DNA of 64,000 bases from Sphaerolaimus hirsutus (lineage: Eukaryota; Nematoda; Chromadorea; Monhysterida; Sphaerolaimidae). Every line of letters starts with the position of its first letter. Positions within the stretch are counted from its first letter, which is position 1. The stretch lies in the NCBI GenBank assembly GCA_964036195.1, contig OZ038457.1, positions 2,331,180 through 2,395,179 of the forward strand, read 5' to 3'. The translations under genes and the position numbers were made by a program. Of this stretch, positions 11,452-23,344 are shown piece after piece. The notes beneath the pieces are model-generated. The model saw only the letters and a program-made list of their open reading frames with translations, made no database searches and had not been told where the DNA came from.

Positions 11452-11856
11452 GTGACGGTGGCAAAGGAAAGTTCGAAAATTTGGAAACATTTTCGGATTT
11501 TTCTGATGCTTGGCAATGTTTATTCATTTATTGCCAAAGAAAATACCTTAAAATCAAGTTTTTTGTAGAAAAATTTCGTAAATTCGAAAAGTTATATTGT
11601 GGCCACACAAGCTAGTTTTCAACCGAAATTTTGAAAACTCGTAAATCTGCATTGAATGCATTTAAGGTTTCTAGAATGAGTCATTTTTACCCTCCGTCAA
11701 ATGTACATAGATGACGGGTACCTCAGTCTAGAATACTCAAATGCGTTCAATGCTGATTTTCGATTTTTAAAATTTACGTTGAAAACTAGCTTGTGTGGCC
11801 ACATTAGAAAAAAACACATAAAAATTTCACAATTTTTCCAGAAGTTTTGTCATCGT
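11452..11856. repeat. Diverged ACGATGGCAAA-type element hosting a MITE
   Basis: Left end GACGGTGGCAAA, right end TTTTGTCATCGT followed by TA. AT-rich interior interrupted by MITE M1 at 11599-11803. Confidence 0.4.
11599..11803. mobile_element. MITE M1, copy 1 (205 bp)
   Basis: Inverted ends TGTGGCCACACAAGCTAGTT and AACTAGCTTGTGTGGCCACA. The interior holds CATTGAATGCATTT and mirrored TCTAGAATGAG words. Nearly full palindrome, non-coding. Second copy at 15143-15345. Confidence 0.7.
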
Positions 11857-11857
11857 T

Positions 11858-12295
11858 ACACGCGAGTAAGTGCATGAATTTGTGCTCAAAACTTACTAGG
11901 TAGTTTGTGTGGCACCTTAGTGCGTCTTTGGATTTGGGCCAGCCCAGACCATATTGTACAGGATTGAGTGAGTTGTTGCGGTGCAGTAACTATTGTATTT
12001 ATTTGTGGGTCAGTTTGAAAGGCACCTACATCAATAAATTGTGGGTCCAGTCTTTTTTTTCATTTGTTTTTGAGATTTCATGCATTCGCTTCCGTATTCG
12101 AATTGCGCTGCCTGTTGAATTAGAAATTGAAGTGAACAGTTTTTTTGAAATTTGAAATCATTTCTTTTTTGCTAATATTATTTAATTTTCGGATATGGTT
12201 AATTTCTACTCGAATATACACGTAGATCTATTCAACTCGATATAAATTTGTATTTTGGCTGTATGGATATAAAAAGCATACCTATTTGCATGGAT
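11858..12295. other. No feature seen
   Basis: AT-rich. An 82-codon frame at 11907-12155 has no recognisable motif. Confidence 0.4.
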
Positions 12296-12375
12296 AATCC
12301 CCCCTTGAATAATTTCCTCCTGTAAGACGAGTGAGGAAAAATAAATCCCCCTGCGTAATTCGCCCTTTAAATCAT
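12296..12375. repeat. T-element fragment
   Basis: AATCCCCCCTTGAATAA, then GTAAGACGAGTGAGGAAAAA and AATCCCCCTG blocks typical of T subterminal regions. Termini absent. Confidence 0.45.
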
Positions 12376-12489
12376 GATCAATTCCTTATGCCCAATTTGA
12401 ACAAAAATGGCAGTTTATTGCGTTAATAAAGAATATTTTATGAAATTTCTATAGAAACATGGTTGAAAATTTTTATGAAATACCTAATA

Positions 12490-12864
12490 CCGTATTACCT
12501 CGAATTATCCCCCCCTTGAATAAACCCCCCCCTCGAAATACCCCCCTAAAATTGAGTGTAAAGAGAATGTACATGACAAATACCGTAGTTTGTGATCTGT
12601 ACAATGCAGAACACACGTTAAAAGTGATGGCTAAGTGACGTTAGGGAAGGATTGATGTGTATATACAGTTATATATGCCTGTAAACACATATACATCTAC
12701 GTAATTGTTCGATTTTTCTACGTCTGCGTATGGGGAATTTCCGAAAATTTCTGGCGAAATAATAGACCCCCCCTCGAATAAACCCCCCCCCCCTCGAATT
12801 ATCCCCCCCTCAAATTTTGCTGGCGAAATAATTAACCCCCTGGGGGTATTTCGAGGTAATACGG
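12490..12864. mobile_element. T element, 375-bp copy
   Basis: CCGTATTACCTCG ... CGAGGTAATACGG with TA on both sides. The centre (TATATACAGTTATATATGCC, then GGGGAATTTCCGAAAATTTC) is shared with the inverted copy at 41912-42332 and with 22060-22260. A second partial C-rich block follows to about 12935. Confidence 0.75.
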
Positions 12865-12939
12865 TAGTTCCTCCCCTAACAATAGTTCCCCCTCAAAAAA
12901 ACTCTGACGAAAAAATAATTCCACAGAGGAATTTTCCAA

Positions 12940-13635
12940 CCTACCCCCCAAAACAACCTGTCACAAACTCCGCCCACTTTTTTTTCAAATAAAAACACAA
13001 TCCACCCATCCTCCCCATAAGCAAACCCCTAATCAGTTTAAGATAAAAGCAATGAAATTCAGTTGCAGCCATACCCGCTGAACGGCAGTGTGCACTACAA
13101 CTAAGTGCTATGTTACAGGCTGCGTTAGAATTCATGTGGGATGCTTAAAGCGACGGTTCGCATGCGATTTCTGTGCATGCATAGACACAGATTTAAATAC
13201 TGTTTGCAACTTGTGCATTTTACATACTCGGACCGGAATCTATGCTTTTTTAATTTGAAGGGAACACCATTTCCCACACACTAGTTGACATCACAGACAA
13301 ATGTCAACTGAATGTCAACTAAATATCACAAAAAAGTTTTTTTAAGCATCACACTCCACAGAAAAAAATGAAAATTAAGTGTCTCTATATAAAATTAACT
13401 ATGCTATATCACATAGGAATATTGACATCACATAATGAACCAAAATTTAGTTGACATGAAATGGTATGGGCCCATTATGACATTATCATCAATAAATTTA
13501 TAACTGTTCCAGAAAAAAAGAAAAACATTTCAGGAGAAAAACCTTTCATCACTTGTAGGCAACTCTGACTTTTTTATTATAAATATTTTTCTTCATTGTG
13601 GATGCATAAGTATCCTAGTGCCAATTCCGAAAGTA
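12940..13635. other. No gene; scattered GTCAACT words
   Basis: From 13290 to 13500 the words ATGTCAACT, GTTGACAT and ATCACA recur loosely. Otherwise nothing recognised. Confidence 0.35.
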
Positions 13636-13639
13636 GAGA

Positions 13640-13860
13640 AGTAAAAACCATTTAGCAGTGTGAAATAAAAAGTGAAAAGTGATGTAAAATGAGAAGAAAG
13701 GGGTAAAATGAGGATTAAAAGGTTAAAAGCAAAGTAGATTTATAAGTAAGAAGTGAAATGGGAAGAAGAAAAGTAAAAAGCAAAGAAGACTTCACTTCTC
13801 ATTTTACTTCACTTTGTCCTTTTACTTCTAACTTCTAAAACACTCTTTTTACTTCTCCAC
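13640..13860. repeat. Inverted cluster of AAGTGAAAAGT / ACTTCTCATTTTACTT words
   Basis: The first half (13660-13780) is rich in AAAAGTGA, AATGAGAAG and AAAAGTAAA. The second half (13785-13855) gives the complement (TTCACTTCTCATTTTACTTC), so the tract could fold on itself. Simple-word, non-coding. Confidence 0.5.
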
Positions 13861-14392
13861 ATGAGGAATTGACTCCTGCTTGTGCATTATTGACTAAGAT
13901 ATAAGTAACTAGGGCCCTATACCCTGCAAAATGCCATGTGAAATGTCATGTTAAGTGTAAAAAGTGATGCAAGATGTCATGCAAAATGTTGATTTTTAGG
14001 ATTTTTTCAAGAATGTACCATTTTGCATCTCACGTTACAGGAAGTCCCATATAACCCAACATATATTGGGTTGCGAAAAGCGCGCATATGCTATCACAGC
14101 TTTCTCGAACCAGCCAACTAGCTTCGTCGCGGTGCTCATGTGTCGCGCGACGCGCGTGTCGTGCCAAAGTAAACTTGAAGAGCGCATAGAAAGACACTTT
14201 AAGTAAGACACTTTAAAATCGCAGGCGAACGCCAGCGGTGCAGCTAATGATTCGTTCGCTTTGGCGCCGTTCGAACGGCAGAATTTGGCCGACGACACGA
14301 ATGCCGTTCAACGCATAGCGATCGCTTTGGACGCTGCGCGGCGCCACTTGGGTACGTAAACACTTCGGTACACTACACAGACGGTGTACTAT
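13861..14392. other. No gene recognised
   Basis: From 13910 to 13990 there are AAATGTCATG words of the ACTTGACATT type. From 14095 to 14350 the sequence is GC-rich without a convincing frame. Confidence 0.35.
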
Positions 14393-14836
14393 TACGCACA
14401 AATACCCATTCCGCACATTTGCCGGTTATGCACAAAATCTAACCCATCACGCACAATTGCCCATTACGCACACGACTGATCATTTGTGCGGAAATTGAAA
14501 TTGAAATTGAAAAATTGAAAACGCTGAAAATTTTTTGAGAAATTGAAAAAATTAAAAAATTCAAAACGCTTATCACTTGACTTTTCGTAAAACTGCCAAA
14601 AAAAAGTCAAGTGATAAGCATTTTGAATTTTTAATTTATCAAATTTGGGGGATTTATGCGCAGTAATAAGCCAGGCATGCACAAATACCCATTCCGCACA
14701 AATACCCGTTTCGCGCAATGCCCATTACGCACAAATGATCAGTCGTGTGCGTAATGGGCAATTGTGCGTGATGGGTTTGATTTTGTGCGTAACAGGCAAA
14801 TGTGCGGAATGGGTATTTGTGCGTAATAGGCATGCC
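14393..14836. mobile_element. Foldback element with repeated GTGCGTAATGGG arms
   Basis: The left arm (14393-14490) contains ACGCACAAATACCCATTCCG and CCCATTACGCACACGACTGATCA-type blocks. The right arm (14726-14836) is its inverted counterpart. An inner hairpin pairs CGCTTATCACTTGACTTTT with the inverse near 14605-14625. Short direct subrepeats (CACAAATACCCATTCCGCA) lie between the arms. Non-coding. Confidence 0.6.
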
Positions 14837-14839
14837 CGC

Positions 14840-15045
14840 ACTACACACACTACCTAGTTTGCTAACAAATTGAAGTCAACTCGAGTTGGGTGCTCAGACA
14901 TGAGCTTTGAAAACATTTGAGCTATTTTAAGTCTTCGTCGATTGTAGTTGACAGACACCTCATTCTGGTTAACTTAAATGCGTTCAAAGTTGATTCATTA
15001 GTTTACCAAAATTCGAGTTTACTGACAGTGTTCGCAGTGCCAGCA
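14840..15045. repeat. MITE M2 fragment
   Basis: ACACACTACCTAGTTTGC at the left and GTTGACAGACACCTCATTCTGG inside, as in 6493-6722. The right end has diverged. Confidence 0.5.
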
Positions 15046-15142
15046 ACATGCCGGCCCACAGGGAGGTCCGGTTTAAGATTTTGGCGTCAGGCGCAAGTAG
15101 GTCGGTGGTAAAAAAAGTGACAAGTAAACTTTTAGGCGATAA

Positions 15143-15345
15143 TGTGGCCACACAAGCTAGTTTTCAACCAAAATTTTGAAAACTTGTAGATCTGCATTGA
15201 ATGCATTTGAGTTTTCTAGAATGAGGTGCCCATCATCTACAGTTGACGGAGAGTAAAAATGTCTCATTCTAGAAAACTCAATGCGTTCAATGCCGATTTA
15301 AGAGTTTTCAAAAAGGAACATTGAAAACCAGCTTGTGTGGCCACA
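15143..15345. mobile_element. MITE M1, copy 2 (203 bp)
   Basis: TGTGGCCACACAAGCTAGTT at the left and CCAGCTTGTGTGGCCACA inverted at the right. Interior as in the copy at 11599. It lies directly before a diverged ACGATGG-type terminus at 15347. Confidence 0.7.
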
Positions 15346-15346
15346 T

Positions 15347-16290
15347 TAACGATGGCTAACATTCTCGAAAAGTGTTTCAATTATAAGTGATTTGAAGTTT
15401 AAGGTGTTAAAATTTATTGAATTCCATTTAAAAAAATCGATTTTCAGTGTTTTCCAGGGGTGAAAGAAAATTTTAAATATTCATAAAAATTCGAAAATTT
15501 GAAAACGTTTTCAAATTTTAGAATTTTTATTTGCCTCGCTTTTTGACAAGCAAGTTTGTAAAGAAATACTTGTCAATTATACTTTTACTTGTCACTTGGA
15601 CTTGACTTACTAATTACTTTAATTACTGCTTGCCCCTTGCTTGCCTACTTTCGCACCAATCACTATTCGCACCGGGCTCACTTCTACCTGCGTAAAAAGC
15701 AATTCATACGTAGCGTTTCTGTGCCGCCGCGCCGCCACGCTTCACGCCGCCTACAATTCCCACTCTCAGCTAATGAAAATTTATGCAAATTTTTGATGTT
15801 GTTTTTATATAATATTAACCCAGCGCACACTAGTTTGCGATCGAAATTACGGAAACTTGATAAATTAGCTTTGGAAAAATTTGAGTTTACCAGAACGAGG
15901 AGTTTGTCAACTACTGTTGATGGAGATGAAAAATTACTCATTCTGGTATGTATTTTGATTTTTGCTCGAATAATAGGGGAATAATTTTTTTGTCACACTT
16001 CTTGGGGAACTATTCGAGAAGGGAATTTTTCAAAATTATTTTTGAGAAATTATTTTTTCGTCAAAATTTCAAGCATGTTTCTATCAACTCACCCAGCAAA
16101 ATATGCTCAATTAACACCATAACACGCAATTTTTTAAAATTGGACATTCAAATTTATCATAGTGCTTATGAAATTTATCATGGGGAATTATTCAAGGGGG
16201 CAACATTTTTTCTTTTTTTGTCTTACACGGGGAATCATTCAAGCGGGGGAATTATTCAAGCGGGCAATTATACAAGCAAACACCACAATT
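15347..16290. repeat. Mosaic of repeat fragments
   Basis: 15347-15545 is a decayed ACGATGGC-type AT-rich element. 15555-15650 holds ACTTGTCACTTGGACTTGAC words. 15825-15950 is an M2 fragment (GCACACTAGTTTGC, then GAGTTTACCAGAACGAG). 15960-16290 holds decayed T-like blocks (GAATTATTCAAG, GGGGAAT). A 237-codon frame that spans these (15948-16661) is repeat-derived. Confidence 0.45.
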
Positions 16291-17150
16291 TCTGCTTTTT
16301 CAACATCTCTGGCATCGCGTCGATCTCAATCACGCCGCCCAGCAGCCACATAAAACGGATAGGAACAAGCACTTTTGATGTGCTGCGCACTTGTAGCCGA
16401 GCGGCCGTTCCCAGCGGGCCGAACTCCGGTCAAACACGCTCTACTTTATGTAATATTTATACAATATCCATGCGCTATTACTCACGCGGCGGCAGCTATC
16501 AATTCATGCGGCTGCTACACTTCTATTTGCTAGGAGTGGATTTGTTCTCATGCGATTTCGCGTGGTGCCATTTTACCTATGCCAGGACAAGTGAAATGAA
16601 AATTTTGACGTCAGTGGAAAGTCAAGTTATAAGTGATAAGGCGAGGGCGAGCGACAGGTAAAATTACAAGTGACATTAATATCTTCACAAAATTTCACTT
16701 GTCGCTTTCAAGTTTACAAATGACAGGCATTTTGACTTACCATTCATAGAACCAGTTACCACTCGATACTTTTTTTGTCACTTGCCTAATTGCGAAATAT
16801 CGGCAATTAGTGTAGTGTTTAGAAATAGGTAAAGCCTTTGCCGTGCAAGTAATTAAATAATTCAAGCCATCATTTACAATTAGCACCCAGCGTTCGAAGA
16901 ACCATTTGCTTTTCAGAGAATACAATGTGTGGCGTTTTCTGGCGCTGAAATCGCTATTGGCGCCAGCGCCATAAACAATGGCGCTTATCAGACACTAACA
17001 CCAGTCCGGCAGCGAGGGTGAAATGTGTGTGCACTACAAAACTTACATTTGTATCATATCCAGCGCGGCCGCATGTTTGTGTTTCTGCATTTATAATTGC
17101 CATCGAGAGTCATTGGCGATTCGTTTGATTCACTATTGGTTCAGTATATG
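16291..17150. other. No gene; short inverted ACTTGTCACTT cluster
   Basis: 16610-16740 holds AAGTCAAGTTATAAGTGATAA and then, inverted, TTTCACTTGTCGCTTTCAAG. 16940-16985 has GGCGCCAGCGCCAT. The rest is unremarkable. Confidence 0.35.
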
Positions 17151-17153
17151 CTA

Positions 17154-17751
17154 CCGTATTTCTTCTAATAGAAGGGCGTCATTCTATTTTTGGTCAACTT
17201 TTTTTGCTAGTCTTTTTACTGGAGACGCCTTTCTATTGGAAGGCGACCTTCTATTTTTAAGACATAGGTATTTTCAGCTAATTTTTTCAAGTTCTGCCAG
17301 GTGCCAATCCCAAGCCCTGTAAAGTGTGAAGTAAAGTGTCAAATGTAAAGTCAAATGCAAAGTAAAGTGTCAATTGTCATGCAAAGTTCAGTAATAAAAT
17401 CTTTTCTTTTTTGTTTTGATTGACACTTGACTTTGCATTTGACTTTACATTTGACACTTTACTTTACACTTTACAGGGCTTGGGACTGCCCCCAGAGTGC
17501 CAGGCTTTGCAAATACCTAGTTGCTTCATAGTTTTCATGTCAATACAAACAACAATTCATATAAATAGAATTAATTCAACATTTGATCTTAAAATGGCGA
17601 CAAAACCATTCACGAAAACCACAAATGACAGCACCCGCTGATATTTAAAAAATTATATCCAACAGTTTTAACTCTTCTATTGGCGATCGCCCTTCTTTCA
17701 ATTCGTAGTCAAAAACTTCTAACAGTGTACATATTTACCATTGAAAAAATG
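17154..17751. mobile_element. Family G TIR element with a nested hairpin
   Basis: Left terminus CCGTATTTCTTCTAATAGAA. The probable right terminus near 17740-17751 (GAAAAAATGCGG, then TA) is diverged. CTTCTATTGG words recur. The interior at 17568-17650 matches the first 100 bp of the window. A hairpin, about 17305-17486, sits inside: CCCAAGCCCTGTAAAGTGTG and CACTTTACAGGGCTTGGG pair, then ACTTTACATTTGAC words pair inward. Confidence 0.5.
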
Positions 17752-18543
17752 CGGTATTTGAGTTTTTATTCAAATTACGAGAACTCGAATAAGCCTGAAA
17801 TCGATTAAACCAAACGTTTGCTTTTTGGTACGTTCGGCAATGTGCATTTTTGCACACGCCAGAACATGCATATTTTAGGTTGCTGCGCGGAATAATGTCA
17901 AAGTATTAGGTAGGNNNNNNNNNNNNNNNNNNNNNNNNNNNNNNNNNNNNNNNNNNNNNNNNNNNNNNNNNNNNNNNNNNNNNNNNNNNNNNNNNNNNNN
18001 NNNNNNNNNNNNNNNNNNNNNNNNNNNNNNNNNNNNNNNNNNNNNNNNNNNNNNNNNNNNNNNNNNNNNNNNNNNNNNNNNNNNNNNNNNNNNNNNNNNN
18101 NNNNNNNNNNNNNNAAAACTATTGAATAAATAAAAGTCTGGGCTCCATGTGAGACATTTCTCACAATGCAGATGTAATGATATATTGCTTTTGTGCATTT
18201 AACAGTCAATACATGTAACTCTCTTGTGATGTAATACAAATAGTTTCTTTATTCAGGTGGGATATGTAACCACAGTAAAGTGTGTTATCAGTGAAGTGTA
18301 TGCCATTTTCTAAGCAATGATACATTGCTTTTGTGCATCCAATATATATTAATGTCCATTTGAGGGATGCACTTCATGTCCATTTGAGAGACACACTTCA
18401 TGTCTATTTGCTGTGGAGGCAGCGTCCACTTTTTGTTTGGCTTCAGCCATTTTTTTACTGATATACCTCTTTTGTGTGGCCAGTGGCCCAGGCTTCCCCG
18501 AATGACACCCAGTAGGTGTCTTGCTGAACAATATATATATGCT
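17752..18543. other. No gene; contains a 200-N gap
   Basis: The gap is 17915-18114. The flanks are AT-rich. Three direct 20-bp-scale repeats of TGTCCATTTGAGRGAYRCAC type lie at 18353-18410. Confidence 0.4.
17915..18114. other. Assembly gap of 200 N
   Basis: Exactly 200 N, same size as the gap at 6246. Confidence 0.95.
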
Positions 18544-18715
18544 GGCGAGTAGATGGTGCCACTCCACAAAAATGGTGCCATTTTGGAGTAGATGGCACTG
18601 CCGTTTTGGAGTAGATGGCACCACTCCATGAAAATGATGCCGTTTTGGAGTAGTTGGTGCCACTTCATGAAAATGGCACCATTTTGGAGTAGATGGCACC
18701 ACTCCAAAAAATTGC
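18544..18715. repeat. Tandem repeat of TTTTGGAGTAGATGGCACCACTCC
   Basis: Roughly four to five degenerate units combining TTTTGGAGTAGATGG, CACCACTCCA and GAAAATGG. CCACTCCA and TGGAGT are self-complementary, so each unit can form a small hairpin. It creates an artificial 143-codon minus-strand frame. Confidence 0.65.
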
Positions 18716-19084
18716 ACAATTTGAAATCATAACCCTTGAAGACCCATATAGTGGCAGTATCACATTAAACAGCACTATATTTTGATCAAAAATATGCAAC
18801 CCATAACTTGGATGAGGGCCAAGTTTATATGTGACTGGGTGAATTTCATCCTACAAATATCAGCTGACATGGTGCCAGTGTGTGCCAATGATACTTGCAT
18901 ATGCGTTGTGTTAAATGACATATCTAAAACTCATTGAGAAATGTCTCTTATGGTCCGCCATATGGTCCGCCATTAAGAGTTAAGGAGTGTATCATAATTC
19001 TATGTACAACTATATTTGTGACAATAGCATTATGTGATTGTTCACAAAAAAATTAACTAGAAATATGGATCACAGTTCAGTATC
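18716..19084. other. No feature seen
   Basis: AT-rich unique-looking sequence. Confidence 0.35.
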
Positions 19085-20640
19085 CATTTATCAAAGTTTT
19101 TCAATTTAATTTTTTACTTGCCATTTCACTTCTCATTTGACTTTGTTGATTTTTGTTGCAATTCACTTCTCACTTCTCTTTTTACTTGCCATTTGACTGG
19201 ACTTGAGACTTGACATTTATAACTTGACATTGGACTTGATATTTGATCACTTGACACTTAACTTTACATTTGACTTGACATTTCACTTGAAATTTATTAC
19301 TTGACATTTCACTTGAAATTTATCATTTGGCATTTGACTTGACATTTCAATTGAAAGTTATCACTTTGTATTCACCTTGAAATTTATCACTTGACATTTG
19401 ACTTGACTTGACTTTAGACTTGACATTTACAACTTGACATTTGACTTGACATTAATAACTTGACATTTGACTTGATATTTGATCACTTGACATTTAACTT
19501 GACATTTGACTTGACATTTACCACTTGAAATTTGACTTGACATTTACCACTTGAAATTTGACTTGACATATGACTTGTTATTTGACTTGACTTGAAATTT
19601 GTCACTTGACACTTGACATGACATTTATCAGTTGACATTAAACTTGACATTTGACTTGACATTTGACATGACATTTATCACTTGACATTAAACTTGACAT
19701 TCACTTGAAATTTATCACTTGACATTTGACTTGACGTTTGACATGACATTTATCACTTGGCATCAAACTTGACATTTCAGTTGAAATTTATCAGTTGACA
19801 TTTGACTTGAAAGTTATCACTTGATATTTGACTTGATATTTTATCACTTGATTGTTTATAACTTGACATCCATCACTTGACATTTATCATATGATTACAC
19901 TTGACATTTATCAATTGACATTTTTTTTGACATTCATCACTTGACATTTAACTTGACATTTCACTTGAAATTTATCACTTGACATTTATCACTTGACATC
20001 TAAAACTCGACATTTGACTTGACTTGACTTTAGACTTGACATTTACAACTTGACATTTGACTTGACATTTGACATGACATTTATCACTTGACAGTTCACT
20101 TGAAATTTATCACTTGATGTTTAACTTGACATTTGACATGACATTTATCACTTGACATTAAACTTGACATTTCAGTTGAAATTTATCAGTTGACATTTGA
20201 CTTGAAAGTTATCACTTGATATTTGACTTGATATTTTATCACTTGATATTTTATAACTTGACATCTATCACATGACATTTATCACTTGATATTTATCACT
20301 TGACATTTATCAATTGACATTTATCAAGTGACATTTGTCTTGACATTCATCACTTGACATTTAACTTGAAATTTATCACTTGACATTTATCACTTGACAT
20401 CAATCACTTGACATTTTTCACTTGAAATTTCACTTGAAATCTACCACTTGACATTTATCACTTGATATTTGACTTGATATTTTATCACTTAATATTTAAT
20501 CACTTGAAATCTATCACTTGACATTTATCACTTGACATTTGGCCTGACATTTATTGCTTGAAATATCACTTGACATTTGACTTGACATTTATCACTTGAC
20601 ATTTGACTTGACATTAACCACTAGACATTTATGACCTGAT
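19085..20640. repeat. About 1.5-kb degenerate array of ACTTGACATTT words
   Basis: Dense repetition of ACTTGACATTTATC and ACTTGACATTTGACTTG, with a variable spacing of mostly 10 to 22 bp and no fixed monomer. A larger duplication is visible: blocks near 19720-19880 and 20110-20270 share the same word order (AAACTTGACATTTCAGTTGA, then TATCAGTTGACATTTGACTT). Non-coding. Related words occur in hairpins at 13640, 16610, 17305 and 23345. Confidence 0.7.
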
Positions 20641-21849
20641 AGTAATCACCATGCAAGGTCACATGCTCAGTATCACATCAGGCAGTAGTTCAGGCATGTT
20701 TGCGCATTTTACACAAAACAAGCAAACTTGAATAACTTTTGTAAATCTCAACCAAAATCGCCAAAAATTGGCTCATTTGAAAGCTCTAGTCATGGCGCAC
20801 ATCAACAAATTTTTTTATTGCTGCATTTGTATTCAAATTTTAAATTTATTGAGGTTTGAAAATTTCAAACAGATACCGTCCCAAAGTGGGCGGAGCCTGT
20901 GAAAAAAATTCCCGAAAATAAGAAATGGCATCATATGCTCTTTCATATGAGCCATCAATCATGCAAATCGCTCGTGTTTCAAAGAAGTTATTGCAGTTTG
21001 AAGATTGTCGGGAGAACAAGAAGAACAAGAACAACAAGAACAACGACAACAACACTACTTGAAAAAGAAAATCCGTAATAACTTCCTTCGAACTCAACCG
21101 TTGGATCTGAAAATTTGCATGGTGGTACTTCTCGACACGGGCTTTTTAATGGTGCAGTCGGTTCTGCACTAGCGCATTGCGTTCCGAAGTTATTGCGATT
21201 TTAAATTTGCGATTTCCGCATTTTGGTGTGTCTGACCATATTATGGGTGGGTCGCTTGCGCCCTCCCTCGGCAGCGAGGGATCAAGCTGGCGCGCCCACC
21301 CGATGTAATCAATGTGTCAATTGTTGAATGTGAACAGTGTGGTGAATGAATATATTAATACCTATAAATACAAGCAGAAAATGGAATGTGTGTATTTATG
21401 TGTGTGTTTATCGTGCATTAGACAACCTTTCACTGTTTTGTTTCATTCATATTGTGCTGATGTTTAGCAGAAATGTAATGTTTGATGAAGAAGTGTTCTA
21501 ATCCAAGAGCTTGCTTAACTGCGAGGCCATCAGCACCAACATTCATTTACAAAGACAACAATTTCAAAAAAGATATTTTGTTTGCCATGAAATGCAAGTG
21601 AAAAATGTGGATGGAAATCATAAATACATTGTTGAAAATTTCACAACAATGGTCTTTTCAGAAGCTCTGCTCATATGGGGTACTTCTTTAAATTTTTACG
21701 TTTACGTTTTCTTTTACGTATTCCTTGGTATTTTAAAAATGCCTTACGTTTTAGTATATATACTTTAAATTCGGAAAAGGTATTTACGTTTACGTTTACG
21801 TTTTCCAAAAATACTGGTATTTGAACAACTCTGCTACACACTTATACAA
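20641..21849. other. No gene recognised
   Basis: 21020-21055 has an AACAAGAAC purine-rich tract. 21255-21305 is GC-rich with CCCACCC on either side. 21690-21830 repeats TACGTTTACG. The frames here lack motifs. Confidence 0.4.
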
Positions 21850-22258
21850 GTCTTTAGAGTCTTATAAATGGCGATTTTTGTTGCATTTTCGACGTCTGCG
21901 TACGTTTCAGACAACAATTCAGTACTTGGTTTTCAAAAAATTTCTGGCGAAATAATAACCCCCCCCTCGAAATACCCCCCCCCTCGTTTAACCCCCCCTC
22001 AAAATTCTCACTCTGAAAAAATAAACCCCCCCGGGGGTATTTCAAGGAAATACGGTATATACAGTTATATATGCCTATAAACACATATACATCTACGTAA
22101 TTGTTCTATTTTTCTATGTCTGCGTACGGGGAATTTCCGAAAATTTCTGGCGAAATAATAGACCCCCCCCCCTCGAATAAACCCCCCCCCCCCGAATTAT
22201 CCACCCTCAAATTTTGCTGGCGAAATAATAAACCCCCTGGGGGTATTTCGAGGTAATA
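21850..22258. repeat. Two adjoining T-element copies
   Basis: About 21850-22052 is the right part of a T copy of the same subtype as the one split by element A (shared GCATTTTCGACGTCTGCGTA and TTCTGGCGAAATAATAACCC). It ends AAATACGG. From TA at 22053 a second copy continues (TATACAGTTATATATGCC) and ends GGTAATACGG near 22260. The first appears inserted at a TA within the second. The left end of the first copy is not found. Confidence 0.55.
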
Positions 22259-22556
22259 CGGTATGTATTTTCTGTTTTAGTTATTTCCGACATTTTAAAA
22301 ATATCAGAAAATATAGAAAGAATGCCATTTATGTTTATATTTTTACAAGGTTTTTCCGGGGAAATTATGTGTCGAGAGATTTTCTGAGATTATAAATATT
22401 TGATAATATTTTACTAAAATCATTTATTCTTTCAACTTTTTCATTTTTCTAACTGTGGTACTGGTTGGAGTGAATGGAAATTCTGTGACCCCCCTCCAAA
22501 CAATCAACAACCCCATGTTTCTCAGTCTAAAACATCAACCGAACCGACACACTCAC

Positions 22557-22683
22557 CTGACCAACATGACCAAGAGAATGCTGGCGAAAAGCAACAGCAT
22601 GACCACCGTGTACAAGTCCGCGTTGGTCCGCTCCCATTTCGTCAACGTGCGCGATGTCCGCAGACGCCGCCCCGGCACGCTCA
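22557..22683 (-). CDS. Possible isolated exon with a transmembrane segment
   Basis: On the minus strand a GC-rich stretch reads as a basic segment (PGRRLRTSRTLTKWERTNAD) followed by about 20 hydrophobic residues (LYTVVMLLLFASILLVMLV). It ends at a consensus donor CAG|GTGAGT (22551-22556). A possible acceptor lies just upstream (TTCAAG). The layout recalls small single-pass membrane proteins, but I cannot assign a family. No partner exon is found. Coding-like composition and the strong donor are the only support. Confidence 0.3.
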
Positions 22684-22691
22684 CTTGAACT

Positions 22692-23344
22692 ACTTGGATG
22701 TGGTTATTTATTTCTTGGGTTTATTTGGTATGTGACCAATTGAGAACGTCCCTTTTTGGGGGTCTTTTTTGTTTGGGGTAAACAGGCGATTGTCTTGGGT
22801 AGACGGTGGCGGGGAAAATCGGTAAAATTTTATGATTTCCGAAGGCGAAATTTTTTATAACGTAACTCCGATAAGAAATTCTAGCGACATTAATAACCTA
22901 ATTTTGCTTAATATAAAAAAATCTAATTACACATTTGATCTGGGTTTCTTTGTGCAGTAGTTGATTGACTTACTACAAGTTTGAAGTTTCGCGAAAAGAC
23001 AATCATTTTTATCGGGTAAATTTTTCGCGACATGATGATTTTTTGCAACACGATTTTGCCGTGAAAGCACCTTGAAGCCCTCTGGAAGGAATCCTTACAT
23101 TGGTAAAACTTGGAATTTCTTCCTTAAAGTAAGTTTCTAAATCGAGGTCCTTCGAAAAGTTTTATGGTGTACAATATCGTCCACCATTGCGTCAAAACCA
23201 ACCCCAAGTACCATTCAATTACCACGTTGTGGTGCCATTGTGTATGGCAGTGGCGCCGCATTAGGCTGTCCCTTGTTTGTGGTACCGCCTTTGAGCATTT
23301 TCACTATTTTGAGATCTTGTTTGGTTACAATTGGGTCTAGTGGG
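22692..23344. other. No gene recognised
   Basis: AT-rich, without a repeat that I can name. An 85-codon frame on the minus strand overlaps the inverted cluster that follows. Confidence 0.35.

Noticed and set aside
15948..16661. A 237-codon plus-strand frame
   Set aside because: It spans decayed repeat fragments with GGGGAAT and ATTCAAG words and has no domain-like segment.
17875..18239. Reading frames across 17915-18114
   Set aside because: They also run through an assembly gap.
18288..18719. A 143-codon minus-strand frame with repeated WHLLQNG-like units
   Set aside because: The repetition comes directly from the tandem DNA repeat at 18544-18715.
19085..20640. CRISPR-like array
   Set aside because: There is no constant repeat or spacer length, the words are degenerate, and the genome is eukaryotic.
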